Shown here: positions 27,402 through 27,485 of the stretch, one piece after another
Layout: the number at the start of each line of letters is the position of its first letter
Numbering within the stretch: the stretch's first letter is position 1
Assembly: GCA_900128395.1 (NCBI GenBank)
Contig: LT649416.1
Coordinates: 1 to 27,485, forward strand
Source of the DNA: Stramenopiles sp. TOSAG23-2
Lineage: Eukaryota; Sar
Direction of reading: 5' to 3'
Length of the DNA stretch: 27,485 nt
Notes under the pieces: model-generated
Seen by the model: only the letters and a program-made list of their open reading frames with translations
Databases searched by the model: none
Told to the model about the DNA's origin: nothing
Made by a program: the position numbers and the translations under genes

Positions 27402-27485
27402 AACATACGATTCATAACTGTATTATATATATTTTAATTTACGCATAATTTATTGTTTTAATTTACTCATGATAATTCCTACTAG
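27402..27485. other. 3' flank of xylulose kinase, window end
   Basis: 84 bp of AT-rich sequence after the stop codon. No gene or clear polyadenylation signal could be assigned. Confidence 0.5.

Noticed and set aside
1-27485. Reassigned stop codons or Euplotes-type +1 frameshifting at stops
   Set aside because: Long genes end cleanly at TAA and TGA with no in-frame readthrough needed. The sequences at the frame breaks (GGT-TGA, AAT-TAA) do not match the AAA-TAR motif of Euplotes, and introns or indels explain them more simply.
1-27485. Giant-virus or bacterial origin
   Set aside because: No viral hallmark genes and no operon-like spacing or ribosome-binding sites. STE24 with an ER retrieval tail and animal-like XYLB point to a eukaryotic nuclear genome.

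Overview
The window looks like nuclear DNA from a single-celled eukaryote with an AT-rich, gene-dense genome that has few introns. Start codons sit in A-rich contexts such as AAAC-ATG-GC and there are no bacterial ribosome-binding sites. TAA and TGA act as ordinary stops. The products include an ER/nuclear-envelope CAAX protease, EGF-like and LRR proteins, and alpha2delta-style VWA/Cache membrane proteins. I would guess a heterotrophic protist, perhaps in the stramenopile/SAR range, but that is weakly supported. Gene order and strand rule out a bacterial operon.

Layout: 54-1193 (+) is the 5'-truncated end of an EGF-like single-pass membrane protein. 1676-2770 (+) is a P-loop protein of unknown role. 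3382-4743 (-) is the STE24-type CAAX prenyl protease. 5334-8807 (-) is a Cache sensor with a predicted cytoplasmic VWA domain. 9677-11532 (+) is a second, shorter Cache sensor, divergent from the previous gene. 11879-24874 (-) holds three consecutive coding segments in different frames that most likely form one giant gene (about 4,300 codons): signal peptide, ectodomain, four TM helices, VWA, two Cache modules, a very large multi-pass membrane region, and C-terminal ribonuclease-inhibitor-type LRRs. 25695-27401 (+) is xylulose kinase, divergent from the giant gene.

Functional theme: three neighbouring genes carry the Cache signature YDPR-x-RPWY. Two of them also carry a VWA domain with a complete MIDAS. 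In animals, VWA plus Cache is the signature of calcium-channel alpha2delta/CACHD1 subunits. Here the same parts are arranged in other ways: VWA inside the cell in one protein, and VWA/Cache fused to a giant multi-pass membrane protein in another. I infer a locus of related membrane sensors. No ligand or channel partner can be named from sequence.

Caveats: five reading-frame breaks interrupt otherwise convincing genes (near 549-585, 9690-9778, 11298-11345, 13416-13470 and the G10 tract at 21168-21177). Four of them need the same +1 correction and have candidate ultrashort GT-AG introns, but homopolymer indels explain them equally well. Bases 1-53 are an exact inverted copy of 3056-3108, so the left end may be a chimeric assembly or amplification junction. 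No tRNA, rRNA, CRISPR array or transposase gene was found.
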